Positions 1-6,981 of a stretch of DNA of 31,038 bases are shown here, piece by piece. Under the pieces are notes generated by a model. The model had not been told where the DNA came from. It did not search any database and was given only the letters and a program-made list of their open reading frames with translations. Source of the stretch: an uncultured Lachnospiraceae bacterium (lineage in GTDB: Bacteria > Bacillota > Clostridia > Lachnospirales > Lachnospiraceae); the NCBI GenBank assembly GCA_910587935.1, contig CAJUNP010000022.1, positions 18,599 to 49,636 of the forward strand, given 5' to 3'. Numbering within the stretch: the stretch's first letter is position 1; each line of letters begins with the position of its first letter. Both the position numbers and the translations under genes were made by a program.

Positions 1-586
1 CTGTGGGGTGTCTTCCCACGGGTTTATGTATTGTTCCCGTATCCTCCTTCAGTTCTCCCAGGACAATGGCGTGATATACCCGGTTAACGGTATGGGCCGC
101 AAGCTGCGCGGCAATGCGCTCATGGGAAAAATCGTTCTTACAGACAATAACGGAACCGGTGGTATCCCGGTCAATGCGGTGTACGATACCGGGACGCATT
201 ACGCCGTTAATACCGGAAAGACTGTCTTTACAATGATACAAAAGAGCATTTACAAGAGTTCCGGTATAATGTCCCGCCGCAGGGTGTACAACCATTCCCT
301 TCGGCTTATTTACCACTATGACGTCGTCGTCTTCATAAAGGATGGAAAGGGGAATATTTTCAGGCCGGATATCCGGTTCCACGCTGTCCGGAAGTTCAAA
401 CACAATCGTATCCTGCGCTTTTACTTTATAATTTGCTTTTACCGGGATTCCGTTTACAAAAACGCCGTTTTCCCGGATCAGTTTCTGGATAAAAGAGCGC
501 GACAAAGAATCGATAAGCATGCTCAGACACTTATCGATCCGCTCTTCCTCCATATCCTCCGCAATCACAAAACTAAATCTGTCCAA
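1..586 (-). CDS. rluD: RluA/RluD-family 23S rRNA pseudouridine synthase, 3' part missing
   Basis: Isomerises uridines in 23S rRNA to pseudouridine in the cytoplasm. The first 195 residues are visible; the C-terminus lies beyond the left edge. An S4-like RNA-binding domain covers about residues 17-62, with RSFIQKLIRENGVFVNG typical of that fold. The catalytic domain starts near residue 80 (ILYEDDDVIVVNKPKGMVVHP) and holds the RluA-family signature HRIDRDTTG at 136-144, whose Asp139 should be the catalytic aspartate. The start is a TTG at 584-586, chosen because GGGAG lies 7 nt upstream and the S4 domain begins soon after. It follows lspA by 18 nt, a common pairing in Firmicutes, so cotranscription with lspA and aroB is likely. 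Family assignment is firm. Which uridines it modifies (RluD-like or another RluA-family specificity) cannot be read from the sequence. Confidence 0.9.
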   Translation of the reverse strand, partial: MDRFSFVIAEDMEEERIDKCLSMLIDSLSRSFIQKLIRENGVFVNGIPVKANYKVKAQDTIVFELPDSVEPDIRPENIPLSILYEDDDVIVVNKPKGMVVHPAAGHYTGTLVNALLYHCKDSLSGINGVMRPGIVHRIDRDTTGSVIVCKNDFSHERIAAQLAAHTVNRVYHAIVLGELKEDTGTIHKPVGRHPT

Positions 587-604
587 AGCTTTACTCCCGT
601 TTTT

Positions 605-1162
605 TTATTTCAATTCGCGGTAGCGTTCCTGTTTAAACGTTAAAAACTTAAAATCCTTTTCTTTATAATAGAATAACAGCAGACAAATCAATATCGCCAC
701 TGATACGGATATCAATATATCATCCGGATTAAAAACCGGAAAATCAATTCCCACAAAGTAGATAAAATCGATGACATATCCGAATCTTAACCGGTCTGTT
801 ACATTCCCCAAAGCGCCTGCAAGCATGCAGGCAAAAACCGGATGAAGAATCTGAAACCGCGGCTTGTCCGGCAGCCTGACGAGCAGATAGAGAATAAACA
901 GTATAAAAATTCCCGCGGTAAATAAAATGAACGGCGTCTGGTTCTGCAAAAAGCCGAAAATGCCTCCCGTATTTTTTAGTAACGTCAGCTGTAAAACACC
1001 GTCTATAACAACAATGCTTCCCCCGTTTTCCAGAATCTGCGTAACATAATCTTTAAGCAGCTGATCCACTAACAGAACGAAAAAAATTCCAAGCGCGTCC
1101 CAGAACAACAATATTCTTTTTGGAATAAAAATTTTCTTACGGGATGGTTTCAAGTTACGCAT
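605..1162 (-). CDS. lspA: Lipoprotein signal peptidase (signal peptidase II)
   Basis: Membrane aspartyl protease that removes signal peptides from prolipoproteins after lipidation of the +1 cysteine. The 185-residue product has four hydrophobic segments and the family motifs: VDQLLK at 32-37, NTGGIFGFL at 64-72, GNVTDR at 119-124 and FNPDD at 144-148. Asp123 and Asp148 should be the catalytic pair. The N-terminus is basic and about 15 residues longer than usual (RNLKPSRKKIFIPKR). The ATG lies inside the end of aroB, with 8 nt of overlap, which suggests translational coupling. Substrates in this window could include the lipobox-bearing carboxypeptidase at 5584-6582. The assignment is secure from the motifs and length. 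Confidence 0.96.
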   Translation of the reverse strand: MRNLKPSRKKIFIPKRILLFWDALGIFFVLLVDQLLKDYVTQILENGGSIVVIDGVLQLTLLKNTGGIFGFLQNQTPFILFTAGIFILFILYLLVRLPDKPRFQILHPVFACMLAGALGNVTDRLRFGYVIDFIYFVGIDFPVFNPDDILISVSVAILICLLLFYYKEKDFKFLTFKQERYRELK

Positions 1163-2264
1163 GGGCGTCCTCTTCGCTGAAATGAATTTCCTCTATGGCG
1201 TCCAAAATCTCCTGATCCGTTACGTCAGTAGAAATAAAAGCCTTTCCGATTTTCTTTAACAAGATAAATTTAATTTTACCGTCCTCCGCTTTCTTATCGG
1301 ATTTGGTCAGCTCAAGAATTTTGTGGGGCTCCACGCCGTCAATGGAAATCGGCAGATAAAAGGGAACGAACATATCCCGTATCTCATAATATTCCTCCAT
1401 GGAAAGGAAATTTTTCTTCCAGGAGATGAAAGCCGCCGCCACGCATCCCAAAGCCACACATTCTCCGTGGTACAATTCGAAATTCTTATATTTTTCCAGG
1501 GCGTGCCCAATCGTATGGCCCAGATTCAGAAGAGCGCGTTCGCCTTTTTCGGAAGGATCCTTTTCAACAATCATCTGCTTGATCCGGCAGGTGCGCACCA
1601 GCATTTCCTCCAATATTTCCGGCTGCTTTTCACAGATTTCGTACATCATCTCAATCAGCCATTCATATAAAATGCCGTCGCGGATCAGAGCGGATTTCAT
1701 GACTTCCGCAAAGCCGGAAAAAAACTGTCTGTTATCCAGCGTTTTTAATACGGAAAGATTCATATAGACAAGTATCGGCATTTTAAAAGCGCCTACCATA
1801 TTCTTATAACCGTCAAAATCTACGCCCGTCTTGCCGCCGATGCTGCTGTCCGCCTGTGACAGAAGTGTAGTTGGAATCTGTACATAGTCGATTCCCCTAA
1901 GAAAAGTCGCGGCGGTATAGCCGGTAATATCCCCCGTTACGCCACCGCCCAAAGCGATCAGCATATCTTTTCTGTTAAACTGGCGTTCAATCAGAAATTG
2001 ATAAATCTCCTTAACGGTGTCTAACGTCTTATTTGCTTCCCCTGAAGGAAAAACGAATATTTCACAGCGCCGGCAGACCGGTTCGAGAAGCTTTTTTACT
2101 TCCGTTCCGTAAAGCCCGGACACAACGGAATCCGTAACGATACACAGCTTTCTCTCCGAAATATGAAACGGCTCCAATTCCTCACAGAGTTTATCAAAGG
2201 ATGCTTCATATACGATATCATAGCAGGGTTTCTTTTCATAATGAACGGTTAATCTTTGCGACAT
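1155..2264 (-). CDS. aroB: 3-dehydroquinate synthase
   Basis: Second step of the shikimate pathway: NAD- and metal-dependent conversion of DAHP to 3-dehydroquinate. The 369-residue length is typical. Visible signatures are GGGVTGDITGYTAATFLRG in the NAD-binding region, QIPTTLLSQADSSIGGKTG for substrate phosphate binding, and the metal-ligand segments SGFAEVMKSALI, LNLGHTIGHALE and YHGECVALG. The ATG at 2262-2264 has AAAGAGG 6 nt upstream. No other aromatic-biosynthesis gene is in the window. Here aroB stands alone between sepF and lspA, after a terminator-like hairpin and overlapping lspA by 8 nt. No clear promoter was found in the short gap upstream, so read-through past the hairpin is possible. 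Confidence 0.97.
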   Translation of the reverse strand: MSQRLTVHYEKKPCYDIVYEASFDKLCEELEPFHISERKLCIVTDSVVSGLYGTEVKKLLEPVCRRCEIFVFPSGEANKTLDTVKEIYQFLIERQFNRKDMLIALGGGVTGDITGYTAATFLRGIDYVQIPTTLLSQADSSIGGKTGVDFDGYKNMVGAFKMPILVYMNLSVLKTLDNRQFFSGFAEVMKSALIRDGILYEWLIEMMYEICEKQPEILEEMLVRTCRIKQMIVEKDPSEKGERALLNLGHTIGHALEKYKNFELYHGECVALGCVAAAFISWKKNFLSMEEYYEIRDMFVPFYLPISIDGVEPHKILELTKSDKKAEDGKIKFILLKKIGKAFISTDVTDQEILDAIEEIHFSEEDAHA

Positions 2265-2303
2265 GCATGTCCTCTTTCCGCGCCATAAGCTTATTTTTTA
2301 ATC

Positions 2304-2336
2304 AAAAGCTTCCCGCCGTCCGGCAGGAAGCTTTTA
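2304..2336 (-). terminator. Hairpin terminator after sepF
   Basis: A perfect 10-bp outer stem (AAAAGCTTCC / GGAAGCTTTT) continues into a GC-rich inner stem. It starts 11 nt past the sepF stop codon. Reading leftward the descending arm ends in TTTT, but the U-tract is short and interrupted by G, so termination may be partial. It is nearly symmetrical, though no gene on the plus strand would use it. Confidence 0.6.
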
Positions 2337-2347
2337 TACACACAACG

Positions 2348-2854
2348 TTAAAATCCATTATTAATCGGCATATCGAAAGAACTGCCGCTTAAAATATCCT
2401 GAAAATCTCCGGATATATCCACGCTTGCCGGGGTAATAATAAATATGTAATGGGATATTTTCTGTAAATTGCCGCTGATTGCAAAACAGGAACCGGAGGT
2501 AAAATCAATAATCCTCTGCGCAATATCCACATCCAGTCCTTCGAGATTCAATACAACCGTCCGGTTGGCAAGAAGCGTTTCCGTAATCTCTCTTGCGTCT
2601 TCTACCGTACTGGGCTTAATCACACATACCTCCATACCGCTTCCGGTCATTCTCTTTTGCTGCCGGATGGGGGTTACCTTAGCTACCGGTTTCTGCGGTT
2701 TTTCTTCGATTAAATCGTCTGTAGATGTTTTGGAGCTTATTTTCTTCGGTTTATCTTCAATGACATCATCGTCGTCATAGTAATCGTCGTCATAATACTC
2801 GTCTTCTTCGTCATTTAACTTCATGTAGGTTAAAAACTTGTCCATTACTCCCAT
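2348..2854 (-). CDS. sepF: Cell division protein SepF
   Basis: FtsZ-binding membrane protein that tethers and aligns FtsZ filaments at the septum in Gram-positive bacteria. The product is 168 residues, near family length. The N-terminus MGVMDKFLTYMKL fits the amphipathic membrane-binding helix. A very acidic Asp/Tyr-rich linker (about 15-31) and a polar linker (about 32-70) follow. The C-terminal SepF fold (about 75-160) includes VCVIKPSTVEDAREI, NRTVVLNLEGLD and RIIDFTSGSCFAISGNLQ. The start has AAGGAGAG just upstream. It follows yggS by 11 nt, as in the ylm-type division cluster of Firmicutes, though here aroB-lspA-rluD follow rather than ylmG/ylmH/divIVA. Confidence 0.95.
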   Translation of the reverse strand: MGVMDKFLTYMKLNDEEDEYYDDDYYDDDDVIEDKPKKISSKTSTDDLIEEKPQKPVAKVTPIRQQKRMTGSGMEVCVIKPSTVEDAREITETLLANRTVVLNLEGLDVDIAQRIIDFTSGSCFAISGNLQKISHYIFIITPASVDISGDFQDILSGSSFDMPINNGF

Positions 2855-2865
2855 ATAATCTCTCC

Positions 2866-3558
2866 TTAACTTCTTCCCCCGAAAATTCCGGTACCAACCC
2901 GTACGTAAGTGGCCCCCTCTTCAACCGCCACTTCATAATCCCCTGTCATTCCCATGGAAAGAACTTCTACCTTAACATTATCAATGTTTTGTTCCCTGAT
3001 GTCAACAGCTAATTGACGCAGTTTTTCAAAATACTTCCGATTTTCCTCCGATTTTTCTACATAAGGCGCAATTGTCATAAGACCTTTGATATGAACCGCC
3101 GGAAGCTGTGCGATTTCCCGGATCAGCGATATTGTATCCTCCGGACGGGTTCCGAACTTGGTTTCTTCCTCCGCCACATTAACCTCTATCAGAATATCCG
3201 TCTCCAGGTTTCTTTTCACCGCTTCCTTGCTGATTTCCTGTGCAAGCCGTACCGAATCGACACTGTGAATTAATGCTACCTTATCCAAAATATATTTTAC
3301 TTTATTGCGCTGCAGGTGACCGATCATGTGAAAACGGGTATCCGCCGGCATACGGTCATATTTTTCAAGAATTTCCTGTACTTTATTTTCGCCAAAATCA
3401 CGGCATCCCTGCTCATAAGCCTCAAGCAGCATGGAAACAGGCTTTGTTTTGCTTACGGCAATTAATGTAACGTCCCCGGGATTGCGTCCCGCTTTTAAGG
3501 CGGCGTCCTCTATTTTTCTCGTCACTTCCTGTAAATTGTGCGCAATCTGATCATTCAT
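2866..3558 (-). CDS. yggS: Pyridoxal phosphate homeostasis protein (YggS/PLPBP family)
   Basis: Binds pyridoxal 5'-phosphate without known catalysis and helps keep the free PLP pool and amino-acid metabolism balanced. The 230-residue single-domain TIM barrel has the PLP lysine in IAVSKTKP (Lys37), the segments DFGENKVQEILEKY, FHMIGHLQRNKVKYI and LEVNVAEEETKFGTRP-like strands, and the phosphate-binding end LSMGMTGDYEVAVEEGATYV followed by RVGTGIFG. I set the start at 3558 because GGAGG lies 6 nt upstream; another ATG 15 nt farther up precedes that site and would put the ribosome site inside the gene. It sits between the HlyD-like gene and sepF, the usual neighbourhood of this family (ylmE) in Firmicutes. 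Family assignment is strong; no direct division role is shown. Confidence 0.95.
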   Translation of the reverse strand: MNDQIAHNLQEVTRKIEDAALKAGRNPGDVTLIAVSKTKPVSMLLEAYEQGCRDFGENKVQEILEKYDRMPADTRFHMIGHLQRNKVKYILDKVALIHSVDSVRLAQEISKEAVKRNLETDILIEVNVAEEETKFGTRPEDTISLIREIAQLPAVHIKGLMTIAPYVEKSEENRKYFEKLRQLAVDIREQNIDNVKVEVLSMGMTGDYEVAVEEGATYVRVGTGIFGGRS

Positions 3559-3587
3559 ATCAATCCTCCACATAAAATCGGGATGAA

Positions 3588-4997
3588 TCAGTCATACATA
3601 AATTCATTCTCGTTTACGGTTTCCGCATCCAGAACAATATAATCATAAACGTTTAAACCATACGGGCTGTTTGATTTAACTATGGAATATTCTTCATTCT
3701 TATAAAGAATATCAATTCTTCTAAAATCCGCATACCCTTTATTAATGTTATATACCCCGATCAAGGTCGCCTTTTTGCTTACGACCTGGGTTTCGGCGCT
3801 GTCCGGCATCAACAGGATATCCCCGATTCTGAGTTCACTGGTATCCAGATAATATTCTTCTTCCGCTTCGTTATAAATGGTTGTTTCAATAAATTCCGAA
3901 GTTACGCTTCCGTCCTCCAGATAAGACTGGCGCAGTACTCCGAAGTTCCCTTTAACTCCGCCTTTTGTCACATAAGCTTTGGGAACCAGATAAAACTCTT
4001 TTTCCACGATGGAGGTATTGGGAATTTTAAGCCCCCTTTCATCATTTATAATCAATTCAATTTCCAGGAAACGATCGTTTACAAATGTAATCATGGAATT
4101 GTTAAAGCTCAGCTTCAGAAAACTATCTCCGTCCTGATTCGTAAACATTTTCATTTCCGCCCAGGATTCATATTGATTTTTTAAGAATTTTACTTTTATA
4201 AATCCTTTTTCCTCCTCCACAAGCTGAGCTCCTCTTTCCGCATCAAAAGGAATCACAACCGACCAGTCTTCGGAGGTACTCAGTTTATAAACGGCGCTCC
4301 CCTGTTCAATCAATTCGTTTCCTGATAACTGTTTTTTCTGGTAGTCTTTTTGTTCAAACATGGATTTTGTAACCGTATCTTCCGTCAGATCCTCGTACCC
4401 GTCCGTCCAATACGTTACGATTCCCGAAATACCGGAATAACAGTCTTTTATAATGGCGCTGTTTTCCGCCGCAAGAGAAGACACGGAACCGGTCAGAACC
4501 GAATTGGCAAGTTTTAAAACCGTATTTTTCAGGTTGTATTTAAAATCGTAGGTCTGTGAAAAAGCTGTCGGTGAAAAAGAATGTGTAAACTCCACCAAAT
4601 CTGATTTCATTTCGGACAATGTAGCATCGTCCAGCGTATTCCCGCTCATAGCGGCCGATTCCACCAGATCGGACAGCTGTCCCGTCTCGTCTACGGTATA
4701 AACCAGGTCGCCAACGGCAACCCTCTCTCCCTCCCGGGGATAATAATACACGTATCCGGTCCGCTCGCCGGTAACGACCTCTTCTTTTCGCAAAACGATT
4801 CCTTTATATACGTTATTGGTTGACAAAGCCCCCTCTGCAACAACATAACCGCGGATTCTCTTCTCTGTAAATGATAAAAAAACGCAGACAATAATATATA
4901 CAAATATAAAGCCGAAAATAACCATTCCCAGGTTGATATTCCGTGGTTTCCGGTATTTTTTTATCTTATTTGTATTTTTTGCATTACGTTCTGCCAC
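3588..4997 (-). CDS. HlyD-like membrane protein beside yggS-sepF
   Basis: A 469-residue protein with a basic cytoplasmic N-terminus (about 1-20), one membrane segment (about 22-43, LGMVIFGFIFVYIIVCVFL) and a long extracytoplasmic part. After the membrane, RIRGYVVAEGALSTNNVYKG and the segment to about residue 105 (GERVAVGDLVYTV) resemble the biotinyl-lipoyl-like half-motifs of HlyD/membrane-fusion proteins. Much of the rest is beta-rich, with no obvious catalytic motif. The start is GTG at 4995-4997 with GGAGG 7 nt upstream. No ABC transporter or outer channel gene is adjacent, so a classical secretion role is not supported. Position before yggS and sepF suggests an envelope or division-linked role, but that is inference. 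No promoter is evident between it and the terminator at 5026-5058. Confidence 0.75.
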   Translation of the reverse strand: MAERNAKNTNKIKKYRKPRNINLGMVIFGFIFVYIIVCVFLSFTEKRIRGYVVAEGALSTNNVYKGIVLRKEEVVTGERTGYVYYYPREGERVAVGDLVYTVDETGQLSDLVESAAMSGNTLDDATLSEMKSDLVEFTHSFSPTAFSQTYDFKYNLKNTVLKLANSVLTGSVSSLAAENSAIIKDCYSGISGIVTYWTDGYEDLTEDTVTKSMFEQKDYQKKQLSGNELIEQGSAVYKLSTSEDWSVVIPFDAERGAQLVEEEKGFIKVKFLKNQYESWAEMKMFTNQDGDSFLKLSFNNSMITFVNDRFLEIELIINDERGLKIPNTSIVEKEFYLVPKAYVTKGGVKGNFGVLRQSYLEDGSVTSEFIETTIYNEAEEEYYLDTSELRIGDILLMPDSAETQVVSKKATLIGVYNINKGYADFRRIDILYKNEEYSIVKSNSPYGLNVYDYIVLDAETVNENEFMYD

Positions 4998-5025
4998 AGA
5001 TAAGCCTCCATACTTTTGAAACCTT

Positions 5026-5058
5026 AAAAAAAACCCCGGAAAGCATCCGAGGCTTTTT
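5026..5058 (-). terminator. Rho-independent terminator after the P-loop gene
   Basis: Reading leftward, a hairpin of about 8 bp (GCCTCGGA / TCCGGGGT, with G·T wobbles) and a 5-nt loop is extended by A-T pairs and followed by eight T residues. It begins 9 nt after the stop codon at 5067, a textbook intrinsic terminator. Confidence 0.88.
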
Positions 5059-5066
5059 GGTTTATG

Positions 5067-5486
5067 TTAAAGGGAAACAATAACTTTGGACTTGCAAAAC
5101 TCCGGCAGTTCCGCTTCGTCCTTGGAAATGCTGATTACGAAGTCCACTTTAAATTTCTCGCTTATTTCTTCCAGTTTATGTATTGCCGCACTGTAATCCT
5201 GTTCCTCCAGACATGCAATTCTTAAAAAGCTGTCAAGATACATTTGCTGTAAATCATGATCCTGGGAAATGATACCGCATATAAAACCTAAAAATTCGTC
5301 ACTGTTCGTCACCATATAATCAGGAACATTGATTAATCTGACTTTGTTATTCAGTTCATACATATGCTTCGTACTTTTATCCAGATAAACGATGTTACCC
5401 GAAACATTCTTTATCTCATTATTTACTTTGTCCAATAAATGTTTTGTCTTACCCTTCCCTTTATTACCTACAATCAACTGAACCAT
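5067..5486 (-). CDS. Small uncharacterised P-loop protein
   Basis: A 139-residue cytoplasmic protein opening with a strand and Walker A motif: LIVGNKGKGKTKHLL, matching GxxGxGKT at residues 7-14. A later hydrophobic strand, KVDFVISISKDE near 113-124, could carry the Walker B region. No helicase, sensor or partner domain is present, so it is near the minimum size of a nucleotide-binding fold. No membrane segment. ATG start with GGAGG 7 nt upstream. It forms its own transcription unit, with a promoter at 5548-5576 and a strong terminator at 5026-5058. I do not recognise a function. ATP or GTP binding follows from the motif; hydrolysis and role are unknown. Confidence 0.75.
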   Translation of the reverse strand: MVQLIVGNKGKGKTKHLLDKVNNEIKNVSGNIVYLDKSTKHMYELNNKVRLINVPDYMVTNSDEFLGFICGIISQDHDLQQMYLDSFLRIACLEEQDYSAAIHKLEEISEKFKVDFVISISKDEAELPEFCKSKVIVSL

Positions 5487-5547
5487 TGGAAACCCTCCTG
5501 AAGTAAATTAAATGTACGACCCCAAAAGCATCGTTGCATCTGTTTCT

Positions 5548-5576
5548 ATTATAAGTTATCTTGTTATAAAAAACAA
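5548..5576 (-). promoter_or_regulatory. Sigma-A-type promoter for the P-loop gene
   Basis: Reading leftward: -35 TTGTTT at 5571-5576, a 17-nt spacer, and a perfect -10 TATAAT at 5548-5553. Transcription would start near 5540, giving a leader of about 55 nt before the ATG at 5486. It lies in the short gap just after the carboxypeptidase gene. Confidence 0.75.
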
Positions 5577-5583
5577 CCTCTAA

Positions 5584-6582
5584 TTAATCGAATCTTTCTT
5601 TCTGATTATTGATCTCCCTCAGCAGACTGGTCATATCCAGATACAGATCGTCGCTGGTTGGATCTCTTAATATTACGGACACATAGGAATTTCCTGAGGT
5701 ATCTTTAGTCAGAAGAATCAGACATGCGCCGGCGGCATTGGTTGTTCCTGTTTTTCCGCCAATCACCGTTATATTTTCCGGCGGATTAAAATCCCCGCGC
5801 AGGTATCGGTTCGTTGTTTTAACGGAAAGCTCCTTGCTTTTGCCGTCTTTATCCGTATAAACGGTCTCATATGCGCTCATATGCATAATCTGCGTTATAC
5901 TCTCGTATTTTAGGGCTTCGTTAAAAATCAGATACAGATCGTATGCGGTCGTATAGTGATTATCCTGCGTCAGACCATGAGGATTCGCAAAATGCGTATT
6001 GGTAGCCCCCAGACGCACAGCCTCCGTATTCATCATTTCCAGAAAACCTTCTACGGAACCGCCGATATTTTCCGCAATTAACATGGCCACATCGTTGGCG
6101 GAATACATTAAAAGAATATGCAGCGCCTGATCCAAAGTCATGGAATCCCCTGCTTTTAATCCGCAAAGCTGCGCACCCGATTCGGTAATATTAACGTTGT
6201 TAGTCGCCGTAAGAACCTGATCCATGGAACCATATTTAACGGCGGCCAGAGCCGTCATAATTTTGGTAAGACTGGCCGGGTTCAGCCGCTCATGGGCATT
6301 TTTGGAATATAACACGCCGGAACTGCCCAAATCAAACAGGCATGCGGCCCCTGCGTTTTCAAGATTCAGGTCATTTGCGCTTACATCTGCCGACACAATG
6401 CACAAATTCTGCGCAAACGAAGAAGTCTCCAGATTCTCGGACGTTTTTGTAACCTGAAAACTGCTGACCTTGTAATCGGGATCATATGCGAAATCGTATT
6501 TTAAACCGCCGCATCCGCATAAAAATGCCGCAAACAGCCATGCGGACAGCACCGTCAAAAGCTTTCTATTTGTACATTTCAC
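5584..6582 (-). CDS. D-alanyl-D-alanine carboxypeptidase, lipoprotein-like
   Basis: Low-molecular-mass penicillin-binding protein of the PBP5/DacF type (peptidase S11) that removes the terminal D-Ala from peptidoglycan stem peptides outside the cell. All three active-site motifs are present: SLTK at 104-107 (nucleophile Ser104), SAN at 161-163 and KTGT at 277-280. The N-terminus has a hydrophobic signal segment ending L-C-G-C, so Cys24 is a plausible lipidation site. At 332 residues it stops soon after the catalytic domain and lacks both the C-terminal beta domain and the amphipathic anchor of classical PBP5; a lipid anchor would replace the latter. The start is GTG at 6580-6582, inside the end of mgsA (17-nt overlap), with AGGAG rather far upstream (12 nt). 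It is the last gene of the long mre-mrd-min run. Confidence 0.92.
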   Translation of the reverse strand: MKCTNRKLLTVLSAWLFAAFLCGCGGLKYDFAYDPDYKVSSFQVTKTSENLETSSFAQNLCIVSADVSANDLNLENAGAACLFDLGSSGVLYSKNAHERLNPASLTKIMTALAAVKYGSMDQVLTATNNVNITESGAQLCGLKAGDSMTLDQALHILLMYSANDVAMLIAENIGGSVEGFLEMMNTEAVRLGATNTHFANPHGLTQDNHYTTAYDLYLIFNEALKYESITQIMHMSAYETVYTDKDGKSKELSVKTTNRYLRGDFNPPENITVIGGKTGTTNAAGACLILLTKDTSGNSYVSVILRDPTSDDLYLDMTSLLREINNQKERFD

Positions 6583-6961
6583 GCCACTCTAAGTCTCCTC
6601 TGTCTAAGGACTTGATTAACAGTTCCGCCGAGGCAAGATTGGTTGCCAGAGGAATATTGTGCATGTCGCACAAACGGACGACCGTGTTGACATCCGGCTC
6701 ATGATTTTTTTGGGTCAGAGGGTCCCGCAGGAAAATAACAAGATCCATCTGGTTATGTTCGATCTGCGCTCCGATCTGCTGCTCTCCTCCCAGATGCCCT
6801 GCCAGAAACTTATGGATATTCAGATTGGTTACCTCTTCGATCAGGCGTCCCGTCGTACCTGTGGCGAACAATTCATTTTTGCTTAAAATTCCCCTGTACG
6901 CAATGCAAAAGTTCTGCATCAGCTTTTTCTTTGCGTCATGCGCAATCAATGCAATGTTCAT
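6566..6961 (-). CDS. mgsA: Methylglyoxal synthase
   Basis: Converts dihydroxyacetone phosphate to methylglyoxal and phosphate, a glycolytic bypass used under phosphate limitation or sugar-phosphate excess. The 131-residue length matches short Firmicutes enzymes. Seen: IALIAHD at 3-9, the phosphate-binding GTTG at 35-38, FLRDPLTQKNHEPDVN around 77-92, and NIPLATNLASAELLI near 102-116. The loop normally read as GGDQQ, whose Asp is the catalytic base in the E. coli enzyme (Asp71), reads GGEQQ here with Glu60. Everything else in the active-site region looks intact, so activity is likely but not certain. It follows rodA by 20 nt and overlaps the carboxypeptidase start, fitting read-out from the same transcript. 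Confidence 0.95.
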   Translation of the reverse strand: MNIALIAHDAKKKLMQNFCIAYRGILSKNELFATGTTGRLIEEVTNLNIHKFLAGHLGGEQQIGAQIEHNQMDLVIFLRDPLTQKNHEPDVNTVVRLCDMHNIPLATNLASAELLIKSLDRGDLEWREMYK

Positions 6962-6981
6962 AACAATACCCTCTCCAAATT

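Noticed and set aside
8..643. A 211-residue open frame on the plus strand
   Set aside because: It is antisense to the partial rluD gene, whose S4 and HRIDRDTTG motifs are convincing; the plus frame has no family character.
816..834. GCCTGC / GCAGGC palindrome inside lspA
   Set aside because: Short, inside coding sequence, and explained by codons of a conserved membrane segment.
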